Origin: Gorsachius magnificus
Lineage: Eukaryota; Chordata; Aves; Pelecaniformes; Ardeidae
DNA: 64,000 nt
NCBI GenBank assembly: GCA_034008185.1
Contig: CM067081.1
Coordinates: 187,137,510-187,201,509 of the forward strand
Reading direction: 5' to 3'
Shown here: positions 38,641-49,222 of the stretch, one piece after another
Numbering within the stretch: position 1 is the first letter of the stretch
How the letters are laid out: the number at the start of each line of letters is the position of its first letter
Notes under the pieces: model-generated
What the model saw: only the letters and a program-made list of their open reading frames with translations
Database searches by the model: none
Told to the model about the DNA's origin: nothing
Program-made: the position numbers and the translations under genes

Positions 38641-40649
38641 GATCTTCAATACAGGTTTAAAATGGAATGAGTTTTTGAACACAGTAAGAGTAACAGACAC
38701 ATTATACTAACATCACAAACTAATATTATTGTTTTAGCTTTCTTAGCTTAAAAAAATTAACAACGTGTTTTGTTTGTGGTATGGAAGGTCCCTTTCCTTT
38801 CATTAGTATTTCACCACTAAATAATGGTATTAAGGGTGCCATTATGTAGCATTGAATACATCAAAAAAAATTCACAGTATGTAATTCCCAAATATAACAG
38901 AGGTAACAGATTTTTTTCAAGCAGTTCTATAAGGATCAGAATTTAATCCATTGTCTTCTTAGATGACAATAAGTGGCAATTAATGCCATCATTTTTACCA
39001 ACTAGTTTTAAACATATGCAGAAACATTCTATTGCCAATTAAGAAAAAGCAACTTCACAGTTCACCCGAGATTTCCTTCCTGCTCCTCAAGAAAATGAAT
39101 GTAATTTTCTTACATTTTGTAACTTGTAAAATGCATGTGATGGCCTTCCAAAAGTTTCCATCTGTTACTGATGGGAAGAATTTTCATAAATATCTAAATA
39201 TATATATACATTATTCAGCAGACAATTTAATACATAATTATATTAGAATTAAAGAGGAATAAGCTCAACAAGAACAAGAAAATAGATTTTCTCATACATC
39301 TGTTATAAATATCTGTAAGTCTATGCTATAGGATAAACTGTAAATAAACTGTAGAGGAGACCAACTTCACCCAAAATAGATGCACTACTATAGGATTTAT
39401 AAGTGCCGAGTGTTGAAATATAACACTTTTTCCCCAAAGCAGCTGCAAAAGCACCTTATGAAAGATAAAAACATCTGACTTTTGCAATTTATGTCGCATC
39501 TTTTATAATCCTCATGAGTTATTTCAATGTGTTTGGATGATTCACCCTACAGTTGATGGAGTTTACATATCATTTAAAAAAAAAAAAGTACTCATAGGAT
39601 ATTGGAGAAAATGAACTACAAAGGACATTTAGACAAGAACTTAGGGAGTTATTAATTTGGGATAGAATAAAAGAAGTTCCTGTGGATATTAACATTGGAA
39701 TTGACAGCATCATTCAGCAATACGGAAATTATTAAGCAATATTTTGAAGCTTGTTTTTTTTCACTGGAAGCTGCATGGAATTCCACAAACTAATCTTAGC
39801 AAAGAACAAGAAGAGAATAAAATCTAATTTGAGTGGATAGTTCTCAATGAAAGCTGAAATAAATCAACATGGATTAGATGACCATTAATACTGAATATTA
39901 ACGTCACCTTGACTTTCAAAAGGAACATGACATAAACAACTTTGTGATAGACTAATATACTCACAAGATATTTTCTTTATATCTATGTGTTTCTAAACCT
40001 TCTATAATACTGCATACTTTAGCAAGGAGGGAAATAAAACCAAAATATAAGACAATCTGATTCTAGGGAGGAACTAGACTGTGTGTGTGTCATTTCTATA
40101 AAATAGTATCCCATTGGATCATGAAAACGCTTCAGGAGTTCTAATTTAGGTGACACAACTGATTTCACACCAGCAAATAAGATATCAAGTAAAACCAAAA
40201 AAAGTTAACTCTATTGCTAACATAATTCATATGTAGAATTTGTAAGAGTAGACTAATGAACATTGTTGAAACTATATAAACAGAATATATTGAAAAATCA
40301 TTTATCAGCATTTTTTCACTAACCTAAACAGTAACAACAGCCTCAGACTCAGGAAATGTCACCAATTTCAAAGGTTAGCCAGAAAGAAGTAAAGATAAAA
40401 AGAGAGAATCAATCTAATGCACACCCAATTTCAGAGATTATAAATCATAGTGAAAAGGGTTCTCTTTGTTCTTTGCTTATCAGATGTCAGTCAACTACCA
40501 GGTCAGACTGCATAAATGTGTACAGAATGATAAGAATAAAGCTAGAAGTTATCTTCTTCAAATAAGCTAACAATTGCAAGAAAGGGGGATTTATACATCT
40601 TATGATGTCATATTCAATGACACCTGTGAACTCAGAAAGGATTGCAAAA
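38641..40649. other. Unassigned AT-rich DNA, no gene seen
   Basis: Nothing recognised; short frames only. A TA-rich patch lies near 39.20 kb. Confidence 0.5.
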
Positions 40650-41080
40650 ACTTCCTTAAGAATCAGGTCCCATGGACTTGTGCGTGTCTAGTTTCTTTGA
40701 ATATTCCACAGTCTGGGCCTTCCTCTACCATGGGTAAGGCTTCCTTTCTCCAGACTTTCCCTCTAGTCTCAGGGGCCTGGGATTCCTATAAACAAATCAT
40801 ACTGGTAAAGACCGAGTACAAGAAAGCACCGAGTACCTCAGTTTTTTCCATGTCCTGTGTAACCAGATCCTATTCAGCACTGTGCTCCCTTTTCCCCTAG
40901 TCTTCATTTTCTGCTTATACACCTGGAGAAGACCTTCTTATTTCTCTTCACGTCCCTCACCATATTCAACTCTAGATGAGCTTTGGCTTTCCTAACTCCA
41001 TCCCTTCTCTTTTGGACAGTATTTCTCTATACATCTGACGCTACTTCTACTTCTCGTAGGCTGCTACTTGATAGTAGGAA
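40650..41080 (-). mobile_element. Older CR1 LINE fragment, linker between endonuclease and RT
   Basis: Minus-strand reading gives DLVTQDMEKTEVL (about 40830-40870), matching [13 protein letters not shown] of the 42.85-kb copy, and KKLDTHKSMGP (about 40670-40705), matching [11 protein letters not shown]. The order and direction are those of CR1 ORF2 between the endonuclease and the RT. The part near 40910-41040 fits the linker region that follows the endonuclease. It has stops and gaps. It belongs to an older subfamily than the 42.85-kb copy and has lost both its RT and its 3' end. Confidence 0.8.
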
Positions 41081-42849
41081 ATGTCAAGGAAAAAGTTGGG
41101 TCTAGGATCTCTAACTCGAAGGCAAAGATTAAAATATTCCCTCTAGTAAGGATTCACAACCCTGAGTCAGGAATTAAATGGGATGTTTATCCATGAAATA
41201 AAATATGGTATAAAGGCCCTTGAGCTAGTTCTAGTTAGGCTGGCATGAATATGTGGTGGAGTGCAATGTCATGCAGAGATAAAAGCTTGAGTCCCAAGAG
41301 CATCATAAACAATTGAAGCAGCAGCAAATGAAAGCTGGAAAACCCTGCTTCTAAATACAATTAAGTACATCAGGTGCCACGTTGCCTTCATATTCATATA
41401 TTGTTTCAACTTTGGGAGCTAGCTCCATTGGCACTAGCTTTGCACATATGCTATGTTTTGGTATATACTACAAGATAATTACTTTTTTTTTTCTTACCCA
41501 AAACAAAAGCAGAAGAAGGACAAATTTGCATACCTACACATCCATTTATCCAGTGTTTAGAGAACTAAATTGGGAAAAACTCAATCTCAAAACTTCTGAC
41601 TTAAGTGATTTGGAATGAGAATATGATCGCACATCCTTTTAGCATGCCCTAAATGCTAGATTGAAATAGACAACAGGGTTGGGTTTTTTCTATGTTTTTC
41701 AGGTATTCCTATGTCAGAAGAAAAAGAAGTAGCTCAAGCCTGGTTTTGAGGGTTTTTTAATAGCACATCAGGTCACTTTAGCCAGCTTGAAATCTGGCTG
41801 CTGAAAGAGTAGTCCCATACTAATAACTCATGTTAAATTATTTTTCCTGATCCCTCTGTTCTCCAGCCACTTGTGGCCACACCACTATGTGAGTGACTGA
41901 CCAAGGCAAAGATAGCAAATTGCTCTTAGGGACAGCCAGTTCCTTCATTAAGCTCAATGTCTAGGCATAGTTACAGTCACTGACACCTGGCATAAATCCA
42001 TCCTCTGCCAAGTGTAGATATACCCACAATGGTCTAATGGAGCTCTGGCAGCCAAGTCAAGGAGGAACTAACCAATGCTATCTAGGTGAGAAGTGCTGGT
42101 GCTAAACATCTACCAGAGAGACACTTCAGTGTGTATATTTCTTTACCTTCCACGGGTTATTCAGATTTTCAGCTGACTATCAGGAGTATCCAGAAAGAGG
42201 ACTATAGACTAGAACATATCCTGCCTCACAGTGAATGGAAAAGAAAGCCAGTTTCACCCATGGGAAGGGAATGGGAACTCAAGGAAACCAACGTGGCAGC
42301 TGCTTCTTAACTCACAGCAAGTTAAATTTACATAGAAAACTCACAGGCCTAAGCACTTCTTGTTGTGCCCAAGACCAATATTCAAGGCCTCAGCAAAACA
42401 TCCTTTGCATATAATAATTCAGTTTTTGCCCACATTCTTCTGTTGTATTGCCTCTATGTCATTTATGCTACTGCCCATTCACCTATGTATCATTAACCAG
42501 CTAGACATCTAGCTTACTTGAAATGTCTATCCATGGGCTAGGATTTTTTTCTCCCTTCCTCTTTTAAGTCTCTAGGGTCTGATATCATAACACCATAAAA
42601 TATGTTGGGGGGGCAGGGGAACTCACTCATATACAAAGTAAACACTATTCAACTGAAAGAGAAAGGCTTCCAACCTACTCCAACAGATATTTAATGCTCA
42701 TGTGTGCAGCAGAACTTCAAGAGGCAAGATCCATATGAATACACTTCATCTACACAATACTCACAAGTTAGATGGAAGAGCTAACCATTGACACAAATAA
42801 AACAGAGCAGGGAGTTGCACTGGGTCTTCTGCATTTCATAGCACTCTAA
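41081..42849. other. Unassigned AT-rich DNA, no gene seen
   Basis: No recognised feature apart from a short G-run at about 42608-42618. It forms the 5' flank of the large CR1 copy. Confidence 0.5.
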
Positions 42850-42851
42850 CT

Positions 42852-43472
42852 GTGGAAGACAAGGTGGTGCATGAGGTAGGTGTAGACCTATCCACGTCAC
42901 AGGAGGCACAAAGATTGGAAAGACCTCCCTGTCGTATCACCACTACATCCACAAGGAAGAAGAGGCGGGTGATAGTAGTGGGAGATTCCCATCTGAGGGG
43001 AATGGAGGGACCGATATGCCGGGCAGACCCTGGTCTTAGGGAGGTCTGCTGCCTCCCAGGAGCCCAGGTTAGAGACATCACTAGGAAACTTCCTAGACTG
43101 GTCCGACCCTCGGACTACTATCCCTTGTTCCTCTTCCATGTGGGTGCCGATGAAGTAGCAGTAAGTAGCCCGAGGGTAATCAAAAAAGAATTCAAAGCCT
43201 TGGGGCGATTAGTGAAGGGATCTGGAGCGCAGGTTATTTTTTCCTCGCTCCTTCCAGTGGTGGACAGAGACACGGGACAATATGAGCAGACTCAATCTAT
43301 TAACATGTGGCTTCGTGACTGGTGTCGCCGCCACAACTTTGGGTTCTTTGATCACGGGATGGTCTACAAGGCACCGGGCTTGCTCAAGTCAAATGGGAGC
43401 CAGCTTTCTCAAAGGGGGAAGAGGGTCTTTGCCCAGGAGCTTGCGGGGCTCATTGACAGGGCTTTAAACTAG
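42852..43472 (+). pseudogene. CR1 ORF1, C-terminal SGNH/GDSL esterase domain (5'-truncated)
   Basis: 206 codons open from the truncated 5' edge; the first codon is GTG inside the frame, so no true start is present. After a basic patch (TRKKRR, residues 34-39) comes the SGNH block I, VVGDSHLRG (nucleophile Ser46), then FHVGADEV (95-102) in the place of the GxND block, and a C-terminal KSNGSQLSQRGKRVFAQEL (179-197). In SGNH hydrolases this last block is normally DGxHLS, giving the catalytic Asp and His. Here residues 181 and 184 are Asn and Gln, so the dyad appears lost. ORF1 of CR1 is thought to bind RNA and carry an esterase of unclear role. The N-terminal half is missing, so the copy is inactive. 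Confidence 0.9.
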
Positions 43473-43474
43473 AT

Positions 43475-46108
43475 GTGAAGGGGGAAGGGGAACCTATTGG
43501 GCTTGCCAGTGACAGGCTAGGGGATGAAACGCAAGGGTTAGAGGGACTGGGGGCTAGTATGAGCCTTCAACCTGTTGCCCAGCAGTGTGCCAGGGGCACT
43601 GCAGAGAGGTTGACATCTGGTGGAGGTGAGCTGGAGGCTCCTGAGGTAGTAGGAGCCAACAAGGAAAAGCCCGTGAAATACCTCAAAGTAAATGAGGGGT
43701 GTTCTGCTATGAAGGTGACGAGGCCGACAGCTCAGATGAAATGCCTCTATACAAACATGCGCAGCATGGGAAACAAACAAAAGGAGTTGGAAGCTATCGT
43801 GCTGCTAGAAAGCTACGACCTGATTGCCATTACGGAAACTTGGTGGGATGAATCCCACGACTGGAATGTAGCTATTGATGGCTACAGGCTGTTCAGAAGG
43901 GACAGGCGAGGAAGGAGGGGCAGAGGCGTTGCCCTTTACATCAAGAAATCATTAGAGTGTGAAGAGCTGGCCCTGAAGAATAGCCATGAGCAGGTCGAAA
44001 GCTTATGGGTAAGAATCAGAGAGAGAGGCAACAAAGGGAACCTGGTGGTTGGTGTCTACTACAGACCGCCAGATCAAGAGGAGCCGACTGACAAAGCGTT
44101 CTTCCTCCAACTCCGGGAGGCTTCGTGCTCACAGGCTCTCGTCCTCCTGGGGGACTTCAACCACCCTGACATCTGCTGGAAAACCAACACAGCAAGCTGT
44201 AGGCAATCCAGCAGGTTTCTCAAATGCATTGAGGACAACTTCTTAAGCCAGGTAATAGACACCCCTATCCGAGGCGATGCGATACTGGACCTGGTGGTCA
44301 TCAGTGCAAGTGAGCTCGTCGGAAATGTCAAGATCGGAGGCAGCTTGGGTTGCAGTGATCATGCACTGGTAGAGCTCACGCTCCAGAGGGAAATGGGAAG
44401 AATGAAGAGTATTGTCAGGACCCTGAATTTTAGAAAAGCAAAATTCCAGCTCCTCAAGGAGATAGTCAGAAGGACTCCCTGGGAAACGGTCCTCAGGGAC
44501 AGGGGAACAGAACAGAGCTGGCAGATCTTTAAGGAAGTGATCCACAGAGCGCAAGAGCTCTCCATCCCCAGGTGTAAGAAATCGGGCAAAGAAGGGAAGA
44601 GACCGGCATGGCTGAGACGAGAGATGCTGGTCAAACTAAGGAGGAAGAGGGAACTACACGGGCAGTGGAAGCAGGGACAGGCATCCTGGGAAGAGTATAG
44701 GGACGCGGTCCGGTTGTGTAGGGATGGGGTCAGGAAAGCCAAGGCTCAGCTGGAGCTAAACTTGGCTAGGGATGCAAAGAATAACAAGAAGGGTTTCTAC
44801 AGGTACATCAGCCAGAAAAGGAGGGTTAAAGAAAGCGTACCCCCGCTGATGAGCGAGACTGGCAAGCTGGTAACAGCAGATGAGGAGAAGGCTGAGGTAC
44901 TCAACACCTTTTTTGCCTCAGTCTTCACTGGGAACCTCTCTCCTCACCCCACCCGAGTTGATGGATGGCATGAGGGGGACTGGGAGGGCAAAACCCTTCC
45001 TGCTGTAGGAGAAGATCAGGTTCGTGACCACCTGAGGAACCTGAACGCACATAAGTCCATGGGACCTGATGAGATGCATCCCAGAGTCCTGAGGGAAATG
45101 GCCGATGTAGTCGCCAAGCCACTCTCCATGATATTTGAAAAGTCATGGCAGTCAGGTGAAGTCCCTGGTGACTGGAAAAAGGGAAACATTGTGCCCATTT
45201 TCAAAAAGGGTAGAAAGGAAGACCCTGGGAACTACCGACCTGTCAGCCTCACCTCTGTGCCTGGGAAGATCATGGAACAGATCCTCCTAGAAGCTATGCT
45301 AAAGCACATGGAGGCCAGGGAGATAATTCGAGATAGCCAGCATGGCTGCACCAAGGGCAAGTCCTGCCTGACGAACCTAGTGTCTTTCTATGATGGTGTG
45401 ACAGCAACAGTGGACAAGGGAAAACCAATGGATGTCATCTATCTGGACTTCTGCAAAGCCTTTGACACGGTCCCCCACAACATCCTTCTCTCAAAATTGG
45501 AGAGCTATGGATTTGACGGGTGGACTGTTCGGTGGATAAGGAACTGGCTGGATGGCCGCATCCAGAGGGTAGTGGTCAATGGCTCGATGTCCGGATGGAG
45601 ACCGGTGACGAGTGGTGTCCCTCAGGGGTCCATACTGGGACCGGTGCTGTTTAATATATTCATCAATGACTTAGACAGCGAGATCGAGTGCACCCTCAGC
45701 AAGTTTGCGGACAACACCAAACTGAGTGGTGCGGTTGACACACCAGAAGGACGAGATGTCATCCAGAGAGACCTGGACAGGCTGGAGAGGTGGGCCTGTG
45801 TGAACCTCATGAGGTTCAACAAGGCCAAGTGCAAGGTCATGCACCTGGGTTGGGGTAACCCCCAGTATCAGTACAGGCTGGGGGAAGAAAGGATCGAGAG
45901 CAGCCCTGCCGAGAGGGACTTGGGCGTGCTGGTGGATGAAAAGCTGGACATGAGCCGGCAATGTGCGCTGGCGGCCCAGAAGGCCAACCGTACCCTGGGC
46001 TGCATCAGGAGAAGCGTGGCCAGCAGGTCAAGGGAGGTGATTCTGCCCCTCTACTCTGCTCTGGTGAGACATGGAACTGTTGGAGCGGGTCCAGAGGAGG
46101 GCTACTAA
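43475..46108 (+). pseudogene. CR1 ORF2: AP-like endonuclease and reverse transcriptase (inactivated)
   Basis: 877 codons open. The endonuclease (about 85-305) keeps its key residues: Asn94 in YTNMRS, Glu121 in TETWW, YRPP (196-199), GDFNHPD (Asp227, Asn229), Asp272 in LDLVV and Asp295-His296 in CSDHALVE. The RT (about 540-800) has [28 protein letters not shown] (Asp658), [11 protein letters not shown] and FADNTKL (744-750). The last should be FADDTKL; the second catalytic Asp is Asn747 (AAC at 45713-45715), so DNA synthesis should fail. The first ATG is codon 29 (43559); the frame opens shortly before with GTG, just after the ORF1 stop. A 50-bp deletion at 46070/46071 ends the frame early with an unrelated [12 protein letters not shown] tail. 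The protein would nick DNA and copy CR1 RNA there. Confidence 0.95.
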
Positions 46109-46457
46109 AATGATCCGAGGGCTGGAGCACCTCTCCTATGAGGCCAGGCTGAGAGAGTTGGGCTTGTTCAGCCTGGAGAAGAGAAGGCTGCTGGGAGACC
46201 TGATTACAGCCTTTCAGTACCTAAATGGGGCCTATAGGAAAGATGGGGACAATCTTTTTAGTAGGGCCAGCTGTGACAGGACAAGGGGTAATGGTTTTAA
46301 ACTGAAGCAGGGTAGGTTTAGACTGGATATAAGGAGGAAATTCTTTACAACGAGGGTGGTGAAACACTGGAACAGGTTGCCCAGAGAGGTGGTGGAGGCC
46401 CCATCCCTGGCAACATTCAAGGCCAGGTTGGATGGGGCTCTGAGCAACCTGATCTAG
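46071..46457 (+). pseudogene. CR1 ORF2, C-terminal part in shifted frame
   Basis: 128 codons continue ORF2 in another frame after the 50-bp deletion: [79 protein letters not shown] and the normal end LDGALSNLI followed by TAG. This conserved C-terminal region is present in all CR1 3' ends here. The overlap of 38 bp with the main frame is an effect of the frameshift. Confidence 0.93.
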
Positions 46458-46528
46458 TTAGCGGTGTCCCTGCTCAGTGCAGGGGGGTTGGACTAGATGA
46501 CCTCTAGGGGTCCCTTCCAACCCAAAAC

Positions 46529-46552
46529 ATTCTATGATTCTATGATTCTATG
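46529..46552 (+). repeat. CR1 3' tail, three ATTCTATG units
   Basis: Three perfect 8-bp units end the element. CR1 elements end in such short octamer arrays and not in poly(A). Confidence 0.95.
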
Positions 46553-49020
46553 AACTACAAGGAAGACAATATGCTCTACAAATATCTGTGGCTGCTAGTG
46601 CTGTGTATGAATGATAAAATATAGCTTTTTAAAATAGTTTTGTAAGCACTTCTAATGCTAACACTCTTGATGGAATTTTTTACTGCTTTGCTCTCCGTAA
46701 ACATTTGTTGGAGCACACATTTACCTCCCTAAATGATTGCAAATAAAATGGTGGTGAACACCACCTCCAGCAAAGCAAATTACCAGCTTGCATGTGGAGG
46801 CATCACTCTGCTGTTGCATTTCCCAGCCCTCTTCCACTTCTGCTTTTAAAGACATCACTGTTCTCGCTCTTCTAGTAATAAGAAATTATTATAGACTGTA
46901 CACCATAGTTCAGGAGGACTGATTGAGTATAACTGCTGGAGAGCAGAACTTATCAACAGGCAGCTGTGACTGTGCCATTTACCTGTCTGCTTTTGAAGTT
47001 TATTAATCTTTTCAGGTAATGGGAAAAAATGTTAGCAAAGTACTACTAGTGCATATACATATTTTCCTTCTCTTTCTCGGTCTCAGTCACACACACGTGT
47101 GCAGGCACACACACACAGCATTACTTTCTTTGTTCAACTTCGATTATGACAGTTCTCAGCTGAAATTCTGCACAGTATGTTTCCAGTTAAAGGCTTTTCA
47201 GGAGGAATTTCATTTTTACAGGTTGAAAGTGGCAGAAACTGTTGCCAGTTGACAACCACAGAATTTCCTGATCTTATATTGTTCATTTTTAAACCATTAT
47301 TGGGAAACCAGTTAAAGGGTTTTGAAATGGAAAATCCCAGTCTTTACAGTTCCTCACTGCTTTTGGTCTCATCGGCATTTTCTACTTAGAAATAAATGCT
47401 TTCATTAAGAGGGCATAGATTTTTTTAGCCAACTAGAATATTTCAGACAGTAATTTTAATGTACACCTTTATTCTAAGAAGTGAGTTTCTTAAATAACAT
47501 CTATTTGCTCTCTGAAAGCATGCTAACAGTCTTATACAACACACTCCATTAGCATGGAAATGGATTTTTTGTGTGTAATTTACTTTTCTGCCACTGTATT
47601 ACATTATAGCTGCAGTTATCAAAAAGAGACTGGAAAACTCTTGTTGTACTTCAAAGTGTGTAAGATTCCAGATATTTTTTTATTGTACTTCTAATGTGTG
47701 TTCTGACTAACAACATATTTTGTAGTAAATATAAGTGTGTATGTATATCAATACACAAATATATTTCAATTTTTCACATTTTAGAAACATTTTAAGAAAT
47801 AAAAAGTCAAAATTTTGCAAGAAGCATGTGAATATGTGAGCATATCTGACAGATTTGTTAGCATAACATGTAAAAATTAAGAATTAATATTCCAGGAATT
47901 ATGACAAATTAAAACAAGAGTAGGTAGGAATGAGAATATTATTGTGTTCATCTGGAGCTATTTATTGCTAATATGAGTCTTTAAAAATATACATCAGTGG
48001 AAACAATTGGCGGTAAGTATATGACTTCTTCAGTGAGACTGCTGAAAAGGTAACTTTATACAATGTGATACTTGGTTCTAACTTTAGCAAAGAATGACAC
48101 TAAACTGGAAAAATATAAATGTGTTGAGGAAAAAAGTACTGAGCAACTGGGCTTTTCTAGCACTGATCCTTGAAACTGTGATAAAATCCCAAATGCTAAA
48201 GTTGACTCAGAGACAATTTTGGACATTCTAGAGCTTTCACAACACAGCAGTATGCCAATTCAGTCCTTTTTGTGGCTATTTTTTGTGTCACAGATGTCAG
48301 ATAAGTTTACCATGGCTTGATGACATCAAAGGAATTCCTACTGCCCAAGTTATTCCACTTCAAGGCTCATACAATCAGCATTGCTGGGATCTTATTGAGG
48401 CCCAGAAGTCATGGAGATAAACGACATATTCAGGAAGCCAGCTAGTTCATGAATTTGTATGTAAAGCATTCACTATGCCTCTAAACAAAACAAAATATGT
48501 TGTTCTACTACTGTAAAAAAATAAAGAGAATATTTTTTTTTCACTGCAATGCTGGCTGAATCAGCTCAGTAGTCTCTGCGCATACATTAGGCTGATTGCA
48601 TGAAGGCCTCAATAGACAAAATGTGTGACTATATCAGGGTTCATGAGCAAAAAGCAACCTGGGTTTCAGCTCTTCCATGATGTCAGCACATCCAGGTGCT
48701 AGAAGTTGCAAATGATGTTCAGTCACTTGCTTCCCAGTCTGTAACACCACATGGTGCAGGCTCTGCTCCAGGTGCCACGTTCTGCATTTCTCCCCGCTGA
48801 CTTTCCTGGCACTACTGTTGGCTGTCCTCAGGCACCTCTGAACTGAAGAGCTATGGGTATAAACAGTTCACTGCTTTCACCTACCTTCTACTGAGGGGGG
48901 ACATAGTTACCACACTTCATGCAACAATTATAATAAATTATATTGCTTCTGAATTTTCCAGTAGCTTAAGGCATTAGTTAGACATATGAGGATTAAAGTT
49001 TATGAGGTACAGCTACTGCA
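46553..49020. other. Unassigned AT-rich DNA, no gene seen
   Basis: No gene recognised. Includes a CA/TG microsatellite near 47.1 kb. Confidence 0.5.
47087..47118. repeat. CA microsatellite, interrupted
   Basis: CACACACACGTGTG followed by CAGG and a second CA run. Confidence 0.85.
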
Positions 49021-49222
49021 TCTTCATTATGAGGGTGGTGAGGCACTGGAACAGGTTGCCCAGAGAAGTTGTGCGTGCCCCATCCCTGGAAGTGTTCAAG
49101 GCCAGGTTGGATGATGTTTTGAGCAACCTGGTCTAGTGGAAGTTGTCCCTGCACATGGCAGCAGGGTTGGAGCTAGATGATCTTTAAGGTCCTTCCAACC
49201 CAAACCATTTTATGATTTTATG
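49021..49222 (+). mobile_element. CR1 LINE, short 3' end
   Basis: Starts in [15 protein letters not shown] (GAGGGTGGTGAGGCACTGG), passes through PSLEVFKARLDDVLSNLV and its TAG stop, then the 3' UTR GGGTTGGAGCTAGATGATC and two decayed tail units ATTTTATG. Its 3' UTR (GATGATCTTTAA) is shared with the copy at 58.0-58.4 kb and differs from the 42.85-kb subfamily (GATGACCTCTAG). Confidence 0.95.

Larger units (their letters stand above)
42850..46552 (+). mobile_element. Near-complete CR1 LINE (ORF1 esterase part, ORF2, 3' UTR, tail)
   Basis: About 3.7 kb of CR1, against roughly 4.5 kb for a full element, so some 0.8 kb (5' UTR and the start of ORF1) is missing. In order: the C-terminal esterase part of ORF1, a tight ORF1/ORF2 junction, ORF2 with endonuclease and RT, the ORF2 C-terminal region in another frame after a 50-bp deletion, a short 3' UTR (GGGGGGTTGGACTAGATGACC) and a tail of three ATTCTATG units. 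Few stops remain and the text is close to the copies at 1.34-1.87 and 61.36-62.18 kb, so it is a fairly recent insertion. It is more GC-rich than its flanks. The exact 5' edge is uncertain by about 20 bp. Confidence 0.97.

Noticed and set aside
42854..46569. GGAAGACAA at both edges of the large CR1 copy as a target duplication
   Set aside because: The right copy starts 8 bp after the last tail unit instead of next to it, and CR1 usually leaves no clear duplication. A chance match is possible, so it was not annotated.
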